From assembly GCF_019799925.1 (NCBI RefSeq), contig NZ_JABGCG010000011.1:1-64000 (forward strand): a stretch of DNA of 64,000 nt. The letters are read 5' to 3'. Below are positions 52,292 to 59,132 of this stretch, one piece after another. A program made the translations under genes and the position numbers. How positions within the stretch are numbered: the first letter of the stretch is position 1; every line of letters starts with the position of its first letter. The DNA is from Blastococcus sp. CPCC 205250. GTDB lineage: Bacteria > Actinomycetota > Actinomycetes > Mycobacteriales > Geodermatophilaceae. Under the pieces are notes generated by a model. It was not told the DNA's origin and did no database searches. It saw only the letters and a program-made list of their open reading frames with translations.

Positions 52292-53373
52292 CCGGCGGCG
52301 CCCGGGCCCGACAGGACCTCGGCGAGGTCGTACCGGACCGGCACGTCGAGCTGGTCGTAGGTGCAGCTGCGCGGCTCGCGGTCGGGGCGCCAGCGCAGGA
52401 ACTGCCCGGTGTGCCGCAGCCGCCGTCCTTCCAGCTGGTCGTACTTGATCTCCACGACCAGCTCGGGGCGCAGCGGCACCCAGGAGAGGTCCTTGCCGGC
52501 GTTCCAGCGGCTCTGCGCGCCGGGCATGCGGTGCTCGCCGTCGGCGTCGGTCTGCGCGTTCGCCCAGTCCTGCCAGGGGTGGCCGTCGAGGGCACCGGCC
52601 CGGTAGGGGGCCAGTTCCTCGACGAGCTCGGCCCGCCGCGCCATCGGGAAGGAGGCGGCGACGCCGATGTGCTGCAGGTCGCCGTCGCCGTTGTACAGCC
52701 CCAGCAGCAGCGAGCCCACGATCGGGCCGCTCTTGTGCCAGCGGAACCCGGCGACCACGCAGTCGGCGGTGCGCACGTGCTTGACCTTGGTCATCAGCCG
52801 CTGGTCCGGCCCGTAGGGGAGGTCGGCGGCCTTGGCGACGACGCCGTCCAGCCCGGCGCCCTCGAACTGCTCGAACCACCGCTGCGCGGTCTCGGGGTCC
52901 TGGGTGATCGCGGTCGTGTGCACCTGGTCGGTGGGGGTGACGACCTCGGTCAGCCGGGCCCGGCGCTGCGCGAAGGGCAGCTCCATCAGCGACTCGTCGC
53001 CGAGCGCCAGCAGGTCGAAGGCCACGAAGGTGGCCGGCGTCTGCTCGGCGAGGAGGTTGATCCGGCTGGCGGCGGGGTGGATCCGCTGCAGCAGCGCCTC
53101 GAAGTGCAACCGGTCCCCGGCGGGGACGACGATCTCGCCGTCGACGACGCAGCGCTCCGGCAGCGCCGCCTTCACCGCCGCGACGACCTCGGGGAAGTAG
53201 CGGGTCAGCGGGCGCTCGTTGCGGCTGCCGAGCTCCACCTCGTCGCCGTCACGGAACACGATGCAGCGGAAGCCGTCCCACTTGGGCTCGTAGAACAGCC
53301 CCTCGGCGGTGGGCAGCTTCGTGGCCGCCTTGGCCAGCATCGGCTTGACCGGCGGCAGCACGGGCAGGTCCAT
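52288..53373 (-). CDS. ATP-dependent DNA ligase (LigC/LigD type)
   Basis: A 361-residue ligase. The adenylated Lys is in EPKWDGFR (motif I), with SRNERPLTRYFP, VVDGEIVV, FVAFDLLAL, GLDGVVAK and MTKVKH giving motifs III to V. An OB-fold domain follows with VGSLLLGLYNGDG. It seals DNA in repair, probably in end joining with the polymerase at 48630. It is sandwiched between sipW-like and sortase genes with tight spacing. Confidence 0.93.
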   Translation of the reverse strand: MDLPVLPPVKPMLAKAATKLPTAEGLFYEPKWDGFRCIVFRDGDEVELGSRNERPLTRYFPEVVAAVKAALPERCVVDGEIVVPAGDRLHFEALLQRIHPAASRINLLAEQTPATFVAFDLLALGDESLMELPFAQRRARLTEVVTPTDQVHTTAITQDPETAQRWFEQFEGAGLDGVVAKAADLPYGPDQRLMTKVKHVRTADCVVAGFRWHKSGPIVGSLLLGLYNGDGDLQHIGVAASFPMARRAELVEELAPYRAGALDGHPWQDWANAQTDADGEHRMPGAQSRWNAGKDLSWVPLRPELVVEIKYDQLEGRRLRHTGQFLRWRPDREPRSCTYDQLDVPVRYDLAEVLSGPGAAG

Positions 53374-53378
53374 GCTGG

Positions 53379-54074
53379 TCAGTCAAGCAGCCGGGCCAGG
53401 GGCGGGGGCACAGGCACCGACGGGCGCGCCGTCCCGGCCAGCACGGTGTGCCGCTCGTCGACGACCGGCGCCATGACCACGGTGCGGGCCGAGTCGGCGT
53501 CGACGTCCTCCCGCGGAGCGGGGGCCGCCGGCTCCCCGTCCTCCGGGCGCGCGCCGGGGTGGGCCGCGACGACGGCGCAGACGAGCACGACCAGGACGCC
53601 GACGCCCTTGGGGGAGTGCAGGAGCGCGGTCATCCGCCCCACCTCCGGCACGGCGAACCACAGCCTGCCCTGCACCGCGGCAGCCTGCACCGGGGCGGCG
53701 TCGGGGTCCTCGTTGGCGTCGCCCTTCGTCGTGAACACCGGCGCGCCCGAGGCGGTGTCGACGGCGGTGACGCGGTGGGTCACCAGCGTGGCGGGGTCCG
53801 CCGGGTGCTGGAACGTGATCACGTCGCCGACGCCCACGTCTCCCGGGGCGACCTCGCGGGTGAAGACCATGCCGCCGACCGGCAGGCCCGGCGTCATGCT
53901 GCCCGACAGCACGGCCAGGGCCTGCCCGCCGGTGACGGTCGGATAGAGGGCGACCCCCAGTGCGGTGCCCGTGCCCAGCAGCAGCACCAGGCCCAGGACC
54001 CAGGCCACGACGAGCCGGAGCACCCGGACGGCGGGGTGTGCGGCACCGGGCGGGGCGGGGACGGGGGAAGGCAC
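53379..54074 (-). CDS. SipW-type (ER-type) signal peptidase I
   Basis: A 231-residue membrane protease. After a first helix (VVAWVLGLVLLLGTGTALG) the catalytic Ser is at about 59 (LSGSMTPG). The His that replaces the usual Lys is at 100 (LVTHRV), and the Asp block reads TTKGDANEDPD. A second helix precedes a Pro-rich tail. Enzymes of this type process TasA and camelysin-like proteins; three such genes follow on the other strand. The GTG at 54074 was chosen from the length of the N-terminal tail. It ends five bases before the ligase start. Confidence 0.88.
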   Translation of the reverse strand: MPSPVPAPPGAAHPAVRVLRLVVAWVLGLVLLLGTGTALGVALYPTVTGGQALAVLSGSMTPGLPVGGMVFTREVAPGDVGVGDVITFQHPADPATLVTHRVTAVDTASGAPVFTTKGDANEDPDAAPVQAAAVQGRLWFAVPEVGRMTALLHSPKGVGVLVVLVCAVVAAHPGARPEDGEPAAPAPREDVDADSARTVVMAPVVDERHTVLAGTARPSVPVPPPLARLLD

Positions 54075-54104
54075 GCCCCGAGTCTCGCGGGGGCGGGCGC
54101 GCGC

Positions 54105-54120
54105 GACATCATCGATTCTG
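54105..54120 (-). promoter_or_regulatory. Shared promoter motif upstream of the SipW-type peptidase
   Basis: The minus strand reads CAGAATCGATGATGTC, 31 bases upstream of the peptidase start. The same 16-mer with one base changed lies upstream of the TasA-like gene at 58294. A common sigma factor or response regulator may use it. Confidence 0.5.
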
Positions 54121-54159
54121 ACGATGTGGCCGGTCCCCGGCCGCGGCGAGGATCGCCCG

Positions 54160-55134
54160 GTGCGCCGTGCCGTTCCCCTCTCCGCTGCCGCGATGGCGGC
54201 CGTCGTGGGCGTGCTCGTCCCCGCCGGCCCGGCCGCCGCGGAGGGACAGCTGACCCCGGGTGCCACGCAGGTCCTCCCGCTGGTCCTCGACACCAGCGGG
54301 TGGGACGAGGTGCCCGAGGGCCTGCAGGTCGCCGTCGCCGACCTCGCCCAGCAGGAGAACGGCTGCCTCGAGCTCGACGGGCGCCCCGAGGACGACACGT
54401 GCGACCCCGACCAGGGCGACCTGGCCCAGCAGCTGGCCGGCACCGTGGCCGCAGGACGGCTGGACGACGGGCGCTGCCTCGGGCTGGGCGACGGAGTCCC
54501 GCTGGTGCTGACCTCGGCCGGCGCGGTGACGCTCCCGGTCGACGACGACCGGTCGTGGGCCGACGTCGACTGCCTGCGGGTGTCCCTCACCTTCGTCGAC
54601 GGCGCGGACAACAACCGCGCCCAGTCCGACTCGCTGTCGTTCACCCTCGCGGTCACCGCCTGGTCGGACGCGCCCCCGCCCGCACCGGTCGGCGCCGGGG
54701 ACCCCCAGCCCGGCGGGACGGGCGCCGTCGGGACCGCGGGCTCGCCGGCCCCCGACGCCGGTGCGCCCGCCGGTGGGCCCGCCGGTGCGCCCGTCGGTGG
54801 GCCCGCCGGTGACCCGGCGGCCCGCGGCGGCGCCGTCACCGCCGGCGCTCGGGCGGCCGGTGGCGTGGCCGGTCCAGCCGCAGCCGGCGCCCCGGCGGGC
54901 GCTCCCGCAGGTGGCGCCCCCTCCGCCGGCGGCGCCGCCGAGGTGGTCGGCCGGTCCGACGCCTCGGTCGTGGTCGACGCCTCCGGGGTGTCCGTGCAGA
55001 CGCAGACCCGGGCGGCCGGGCAGACGCTCGCCGGCACGGCGCTGGCCTGGGGCGGCGCGTTCCTCGGCGCCGTGGCGCTCAGCTGGTCCCTCGTGCTCCT
55101 GGTGCGCCGGCGCCGGACGGAGCGTGCGGCGTGA
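54160..55134 (+). CDS. TasA-like surface protein with C-terminal anchor
   Basis: A 324-residue secreted protein. A signal peptide ends at about PAGPAAA. The N-terminal half is a Cys-containing beta domain (four Cys) that shares the block DGADNNRAQSDSLSF with the TasA-like protein at 58294. A Gly/Ala/Pro repeat region follows, then LAGTALAWGG, a membrane helix and RRRRTE. That ending resembles a sortase E signal with Ala instead of the last Gly. The GTG at 54160 has GAGGA before it; an ATG at 54124 would add 12 residues. Its role is probably structural at the cell surface. Confidence 0.7.
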   Translation: MRRAVPLSAAAMAAVVGVLVPAGPAAAEGQLTPGATQVLPLVLDTSGWDEVPEGLQVAVADLAQQENGCLELDGRPEDDTCDPDQGDLAQQLAGTVAAGRLDDGRCLGLGDGVPLVLTSAGAVTLPVDDDRSWADVDCLRVSLTFVDGADNNRAQSDSLSFTLAVTAWSDAPPPAPVGAGDPQPGGTGAVGTAGSPAPDAGAPAGGPAGAPVGGPAGDPAARGGAVTAGARAAGGVAGPAAAGAPAGAPAGGAPSAGGAAEVVGRSDASVVVDASGVSVQTQTRAAGQTLAGTALAWGGAFLGAVALSWSLVLLVRRRRTERAA

Positions 55135-55898
55135 GGCGGCAGACGCAGTGGGCGCTCGGCGGGGCCCTCGCCGGCACGGTCCTGCTCGGCGTCGGCACCA
55201 CCCTCGCGGTGTTCACCGACGTGGCATCGACCAGCGGCACGGCCGGGGCTGCTTCCCTGGCGCTGCAGGTGACACCGGCGCCGGTGCCCGGTCAGCCGCT
55301 GGAGGTGCACGCCGGGGACGGCGACGGCGTCACCCTGATGGCCGCGCACAGCGGTGGCGTGGCGGCCCGGCTGGACCTCTCCCTCGCCGGCGCCGACTGC
55401 GCCCAGCTGCCCACTGCCTGGCTGGAGGTGGCGGTGCCCGGGATGCCCGTGGTGACCCGCGACCTGTGCGGGCTGGCCACCGCCCCGGTGCTGCTGCGGT
55501 CGCTCGACGCCACGGCCTCGACCGTGCCGGTCACCGTGCGGGTGCTCGACGGCTCGCCGTCGGGGTCGCCCACCGGACCGGCCCCGCAGGGCGTCGACTG
55601 GACCGGGGACCTGCGGATCGGGCTCGTCCAGGACACGGGCGCGCGGACCGGCCTCAGCGACGCCCGGACCCTCCGCGTCCACCTCGTCGTCCCGGCGCCG
55701 CAGCCGGCCGGCCCGGAGCCCCGCCCGGAGGAGGTCCCGCAGCCGGACGCGCGGGCCGACGTCCCGCAGCCGGACGCGCGGGCCGACGTCCCGCAGGCGG
55801 AGGCGCAGGACGACGTCCCGGAGTCCTCCCCGGACGGCGGGAGCACCGGACCTCAGCCCGCCGGGGACCCCGAGGTCCAGTCGAGCCAGCCGGCCTGA
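55131..55898 (+). CDS. TasA/camelysin-like secreted protein with Pro-rich tail
   Basis: A 255-residue protein with a SipW-type signal: a hydrophobic helix followed by TTLAVFTDVASTSG. A beta-rich domain of about 150 residues comes next. The tail has three 9-residue repeats (QPDARADVP twice, then QAEAQDDVP) and is acidic and Pro-rich, without a membrane anchor. The GTG overlaps the previous stop, so the two surface proteins are coupled. Its 3' end overlaps the converging response-regulator gene by 46 bases. Processing by the peptidase at 53379 is likely. Confidence 0.72.
   Translation: MRRQTQWALGGALAGTVLLGVGTTLAVFTDVASTSGTAGAASLALQVTPAPVPGQPLEVHAGDGDGVTLMAAHSGGVAARLDLSLAGADCAQLPTAWLEVAVPGMPVVTRDLCGLATAPVLLRSLDATASTVPVTVRVLDGSPSGSPTGPAPQGVDWTGDLRIGLVQDTGARTGLSDARTLRVHLVVPAPQPAGPEPRPEEVPQPDARADVPQPDARADVPQAEAQDDVPESSPDGGSTGPQPAGDPEVQSSQPA
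55740..55820 (+). repeat. Three 27-bp coding tandem repeats
   Basis: Two exact 27-bp copies and one diverged copy encode QPDARADVP, QPDARADVP and QAEAQDDVP in the tail of the TasA-like protein. The unit is in frame, so copy number can vary without disrupting the protein. Confidence 0.9.
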
Positions 55899-56536
55899 CG
55901 CGCCAGGGCCACCGCCTGCAGCTGCGAGGACACCTCCAGCTTCCCGAGGACCGCGCGGATCTGCGTCCGCACCGTCGCCTCGCTGACGTGGGCCGACGCG
56001 GCGATGGCCGCAGCGGGCACGCCGTCGGCCATGGCGCGCAGGACGGCGTCCTCGCGGGGCGTGAGCGCACGGAAGGGCGCCAGGCGGGCCGTCTCCTCGC
56101 TGCGCGCCCGCCGGGCGGCCGCGAGGAGGTCCTGCCGGCGGCCCTCGGGCAGCACCCGCTCACCGCCGGCCACCGCACGGACCAGCGCGACCAGGTCCTC
56201 CAGGGCGGTGTCCTTGGCCACGACGGTGACCGCGCCCCGCTCGACCGCGAGGCCCCACGTGGCGTCCCCGACCTCGCCGGTGACGACGACGACCCGGCAG
56301 CCGGCCGCGGTCACGGGGCCGACCAGGTCCAGACCGTCGAGCGGCGACCCGTCCGCCGCCGTGCCCAGCCGCAGGTCAAGCAGCACGGTGACCGGCGCCG
56401 CGGCCGCGCACGCGGCGACGATGCCCGGCGCCGAGTCCAGCGGGACCCGCTCGGCCGGCATGCCCGCGGCGGTCAGCCCCAGCTGCAGGGCCTGGGCGAA
56501 CAGTGAGTGGTCGTCGACGAGCAGCACCCCGCTCAC
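55853..56536 (-). CDS. NarL/LuxR-family response regulator
   Basis: A 227-residue regulator. The receiver domain shows LLVDDHSLFAQAL, the phospho-acceptor Asp in VLLDLRLG, VVVTGEVGD and the Lys in VVAKD. The C-terminal LuxR-type HTH reads LTPREDAVLRAMADGV, IAASAHVSEATVRTQIRAVL. The GTG overlaps the histidine kinase stop, so the two are a pair. Its location between the TasA-like genes makes them likely targets. Confidence 0.92.
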   Translation of the reverse strand: MSGVLLVDDHSLFAQALQLGLTAAGMPAERVPLDSAPGIVAACAAAAPVTVLLDLRLGTAADGSPLDGLDLVGPVTAAGCRVVVVTGEVGDATWGLAVERGAVTVVAKDTALEDLVALVRAVAGGERVLPEGRRQDLLAAARRARSEETARLAPFRALTPREDAVLRAMADGVPAAAIAASAHVSEATVRTQIRAVLGKLEVSSQLQAVALARQAGWLDWTSGSPAG

Positions 56537-58044
56537 CGTGCGACCAGCGCCGGCGTGGGGTCGACCGCCTCCCGGGCGGTCCGGGGACGCGGCGGAGCCG
56601 GCCGGGGGACCGCGGCCTGCAGGGGCAGCGTGAGCACGAACCGGCAGCCCACCGTCGCGTCGGCGGCGACCAGGTCGCCTCCGTGCCGCCGGGCCAGGTC
56701 CCGGGAGATGGCCAGGCCCAGACCCTCGCCCGGGCTGAGGGTGCTGCGCTCGCCGGCCTCGAAGGCGGCGGCCCGCCGGCTCGGGGGCAGCCCGGGGCCG
56801 TCGTCGGCCACCGTGACGGTGAGGCGCTCGGCGACCTCGACCGTGACGGTGCAGAGCGCGCCCGGAGCGTGCACGAGCGCGTTGCCGAGCAGGTTGCCCG
56901 CGATGACGGCGAGCGCGTCGCCGTCCACGCCGACGGGCGGGAGGCCGGCCGGCACCCAGCGCACCCGCAGCCCGCGCTCGCGGTGGCTCACGACCAGGGG
57001 ACGCACGAGCCGGTCGAGGTCGACGCTGGACACCCGGACCTCCCGGTCGGGCAGGCGCAGGAGACGCTCGACGCGGGCGACCTCGGCGGCCATGGACTCC
57101 TCGAGCTCGGTGCGGGCCGGGCCGGCGACGTGCCGGAGCGCCGATCCGGCCGCGCGGACACCGGCGACGGCTGCGCGGGCGTCGTGCAGGCACGCGCGGG
57201 CCTGCTGCAGCTGGCGCTCGTGCCCGGCGAGCTGCTCCAGCAGGCCGGCGACGTAGCGCTCCTGCCCGACCAGGGCGTCGGTCAGCCGCCGCAGCGCCGT
57301 GAGGAGGGCGACGCCGGCGGCGCCGGTCACGACGAGGTGGCCGAGCGGGTCCAGCACCGCCCCGGCGGCGGGGAGGACGTCGGGCACGGCGGCCAGCGCG
57401 CTGTGCCCGGCCAGCACGAGGGCGACGCCCGCCAGCGACTGCGCGGCCCGGCGGTAGCCGGTGCTGAGCTGGTCGCTGCGCCACGCCGCGACGGCCGTCG
57501 CGGCCCACAGCAGGGCGAGGGCCAGACAGGCGGCGGCGTGCGCGGGCCGGGTCAGCGCGGGTACGGCCGCGCTGAGGCCGGAGGCGGCGGTGCTGCCCAG
57601 CGCGAGTGCCAGGAGGACGACGGTCACCGGCCGGCGGCGGGTCCCGGCGTCCGGGAAGGCCCGCAGCACGGTGACCGCCGCCGCGGTGACGACGACCGAG
57701 CCGGCCGCCGCGGCCAGTGCCGGCCACCGGTGGTCGAGCACCCCGGCGGCGACGACGCTGGCCGGCCGGTGCAGGCCCAGCAGCACCAGCCCGATGCCGA
57801 TCCGGCACGTGGTGGGGTTGCCGGTGACCCGCCAGCGGAGCAGGTGGCCGCCGCCGGCGGCGAGGAAGCCGAGGGCCTCCAGGACGACGAGCACGGTGTG
57901 GCGCGCCTCGGCGTCGGCGACCGCGAGGACGGCCAGCGGGACAGCGGCGGCCAGCGCGCCGGCCCGCCCCCGCCCGAGGCGTCGGCGGACGCGCGGTGCC
58001 CGCTGTCGGGCGGCGTCCCGGCTGGTCATGGCAGTGCTGGTCAT
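56533..58044 (-). CDS. Membrane sensor histidine kinase
   Basis: A 503-residue kinase with about seven to eight membrane helices in residues 30-290, a coiled stretch, a dimerisation helix with the likely phospho-acceptor in CLHDARAAVAGV and a HATPase domain. The ATPase domain has the N box NLLGNALVHAPGA, G1 ADDGPGLPP and G2 GEGLGLAISRDLARRHGG. No extracellular domain of size is visible, so it may sense the membrane or a hydrophobic signal. It partners the response regulator downstream. Confidence 0.9.
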   Translation of the reverse strand: MTSTAMTSRDAARQRAPRVRRRLGRGRAGALAAAVPLAVLAVADAEARHTVLVVLEALGFLAAGGGHLLRWRVTGNPTTCRIGIGLVLLGLHRPASVVAAGVLDHRWPALAAAAGSVVVTAAAVTVLRAFPDAGTRRRPVTVVLLALALGSTAASGLSAAVPALTRPAHAAACLALALLWAATAVAAWRSDQLSTGYRRAAQSLAGVALVLAGHSALAAVPDVLPAAGAVLDPLGHLVVTGAAGVALLTALRRLTDALVGQERYVAGLLEQLAGHERQLQQARACLHDARAAVAGVRAAGSALRHVAGPARTELEESMAAEVARVERLLRLPDREVRVSSVDLDRLVRPLVVSHRERGLRVRWVPAGLPPVGVDGDALAVIAGNLLGNALVHAPGALCTVTVEVAERLTVTVADDGPGLPPSRRAAAFEAGERSTLSPGEGLGLAISRDLARRHGGDLVAADATVGCRFVLTLPLQAAVPRPAPPRPRTAREAVDPTPALVAR

Positions 58045-58093
58045 GGCTGTGGACCCCCCGTGGTCGGAGCAGAGCAGACCACGGCGGAGTCAC

Positions 58094-58105
58094 TCCAACG
58101 TTGGA
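58094..58105. promoter_or_regulatory. 12-bp palindrome in the divergent kinase/tasA promoter
   Basis: TCCAACGTTGGA is a perfect palindrome in the 249-bp gap between the kinase and the TasA-like gene, 50 bases upstream of the kinase start. It could bind the response regulator dimer. Confidence 0.4.
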
Positions 58106-58180
58106 CGCCGCAGCCGGGCCGGGGCGTCTGCGGCGGGCGGGTCCGCTGTGACGCAGGGGAGCCCGTGGGGCCGGGATCCC

Positions 58181-58196
58181 CAGAATCGACGATGTC
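58181..58196 (+). promoter_or_regulatory. Shared promoter motif upstream of the TasA-like gene
   Basis: CAGAATCGACGATGTC lies 98 bases upstream of the TasA-like start and matches 15 of 16 bases of the motif at 54105 before the SipW-type peptidase. Each copy points toward its gene. Confidence 0.5.
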
Positions 58197-58293
58197 CCTG
58201 GTGGGAGCTGACCCGGACGCTCGTCCACGACAGCCGGGGTGTCCGCCGGCGCCACACCCGTCGTGCGACGGAGACATCGTCAGGAGTTCCACC

Positions 58294-58920
58294 GTGAAGA
58301 AGATCGTCATCGCCTCGGCCGCCATGGGTGGCGCCGCCCTCATCGCCTTCGGTGCCAGCGGCACCTTCGCCGCCTTCAGCGACGGCGGCACGACCTCGGG
58401 CTCGGCCGGCGCGGGCACCCTGACCCTCAGCGCCGCCAAGACAATCACCACGGACGCGACGGCCCTCGGCCTCGCGCCCGGTGAGACGACGCAGCTGGCC
58501 TTCCCGGTGCGCAACGGGGGCACCCTCGACGGCACGTTCACCGCCACGGCCCGCGTCACCGACGCGACCGACCGGTGCAACTCGGCCACCGAGGAGAGCG
58601 AGGACGACTGCGAGGGGCGCCAGGCCGGCGACTTCTCCACCGCCGCCTCCGTCACCGCCTACCAGTTCGCGGTGGCGGACGCCGCCGCGTGCACCTCCAC
58701 CGCCACCCCGCCCGCCGGATCGGCCCTCGTCGGCGGCATCACCCTCCGCCAGCTCTCCGGGCAGGGCGTGCACAGCCAGACCCTGGCCGGCGGGGCGACG
58801 ACGTGCTTCGTCGTCGAGGTGACGCTCCCCGACAGCGGGACCCGCAACAACGTCGTGCAGGGCGACTCGGCGTCGCTGGCCATCGACCTGACGCTGGACC
58901 AGGTCCCGGCCGTCGGCTGA
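58294..58920 (+). CDS. TasA/camelysin-like SipW-dependent secreted protein
   Basis: A 208-residue protein. The signal is typical for SipW substrates: KKIV, a hydrophobic helix and then GTFAAFSDGGTTSGSAG at the cleavage site. The mature domain is beta-rich and holds two to three Cys pairs (DRCNSATEESEDDCEG, AACTST, TTCFVVEV). The end RNNVVQGDSASLAIDLTL is a TasA-family block. GTG start after AGGAG. In Bacillus such proteins form amyloid-like fibres of the biofilm matrix. It is monocistronic with a terminator behind it. Confidence 0.82.
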   Translation: MKKIVIASAAMGGAALIAFGASGTFAAFSDGGTTSGSAGAGTLTLSAAKTITTDATALGLAPGETTQLAFPVRNGGTLDGTFTATARVTDATDRCNSATEESEDDCEGRQAGDFSTAASVTAYQFAVADAAACTSTATPPAGSALVGGITLRQLSGQGVHSQTLAGGATTCFVVEVTLPDSGTRNNVVQGDSASLAIDLTLDQVPAVG

Positions 58921-58935
58921 CGGCTGCACTCCGCC

Positions 58936-58968
58936 GAGGGCGGTCCGGGGTCTCCCCGGGCCGCCCTC
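58936..58968 (+). terminator. Hairpin terminator of the TasA-like gene
   Basis: A 15-bp stem with one G-T pair and a 3-nt loop (arms GAGGGCGGTCCGGGG / CCCCGGGCCGCCCTC) begins 16 bases after the stop. Confidence 0.82.
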
Positions 58969-59132
58969 GCGGCGTCCCGGGCACCGGACCGGCGCGCCCA
59001 GGTGGTCTCGGGGCGGCCGGTCGGCGACCATGGCGAGTCGGGCCACCGCGACGAGGGCCACCACGACGGTGGCCACCGTCGCCAGGGACACCGCCCAGGC
59101 AGACCGCCACGGGACGAGCAGGGGAGGGGTGC

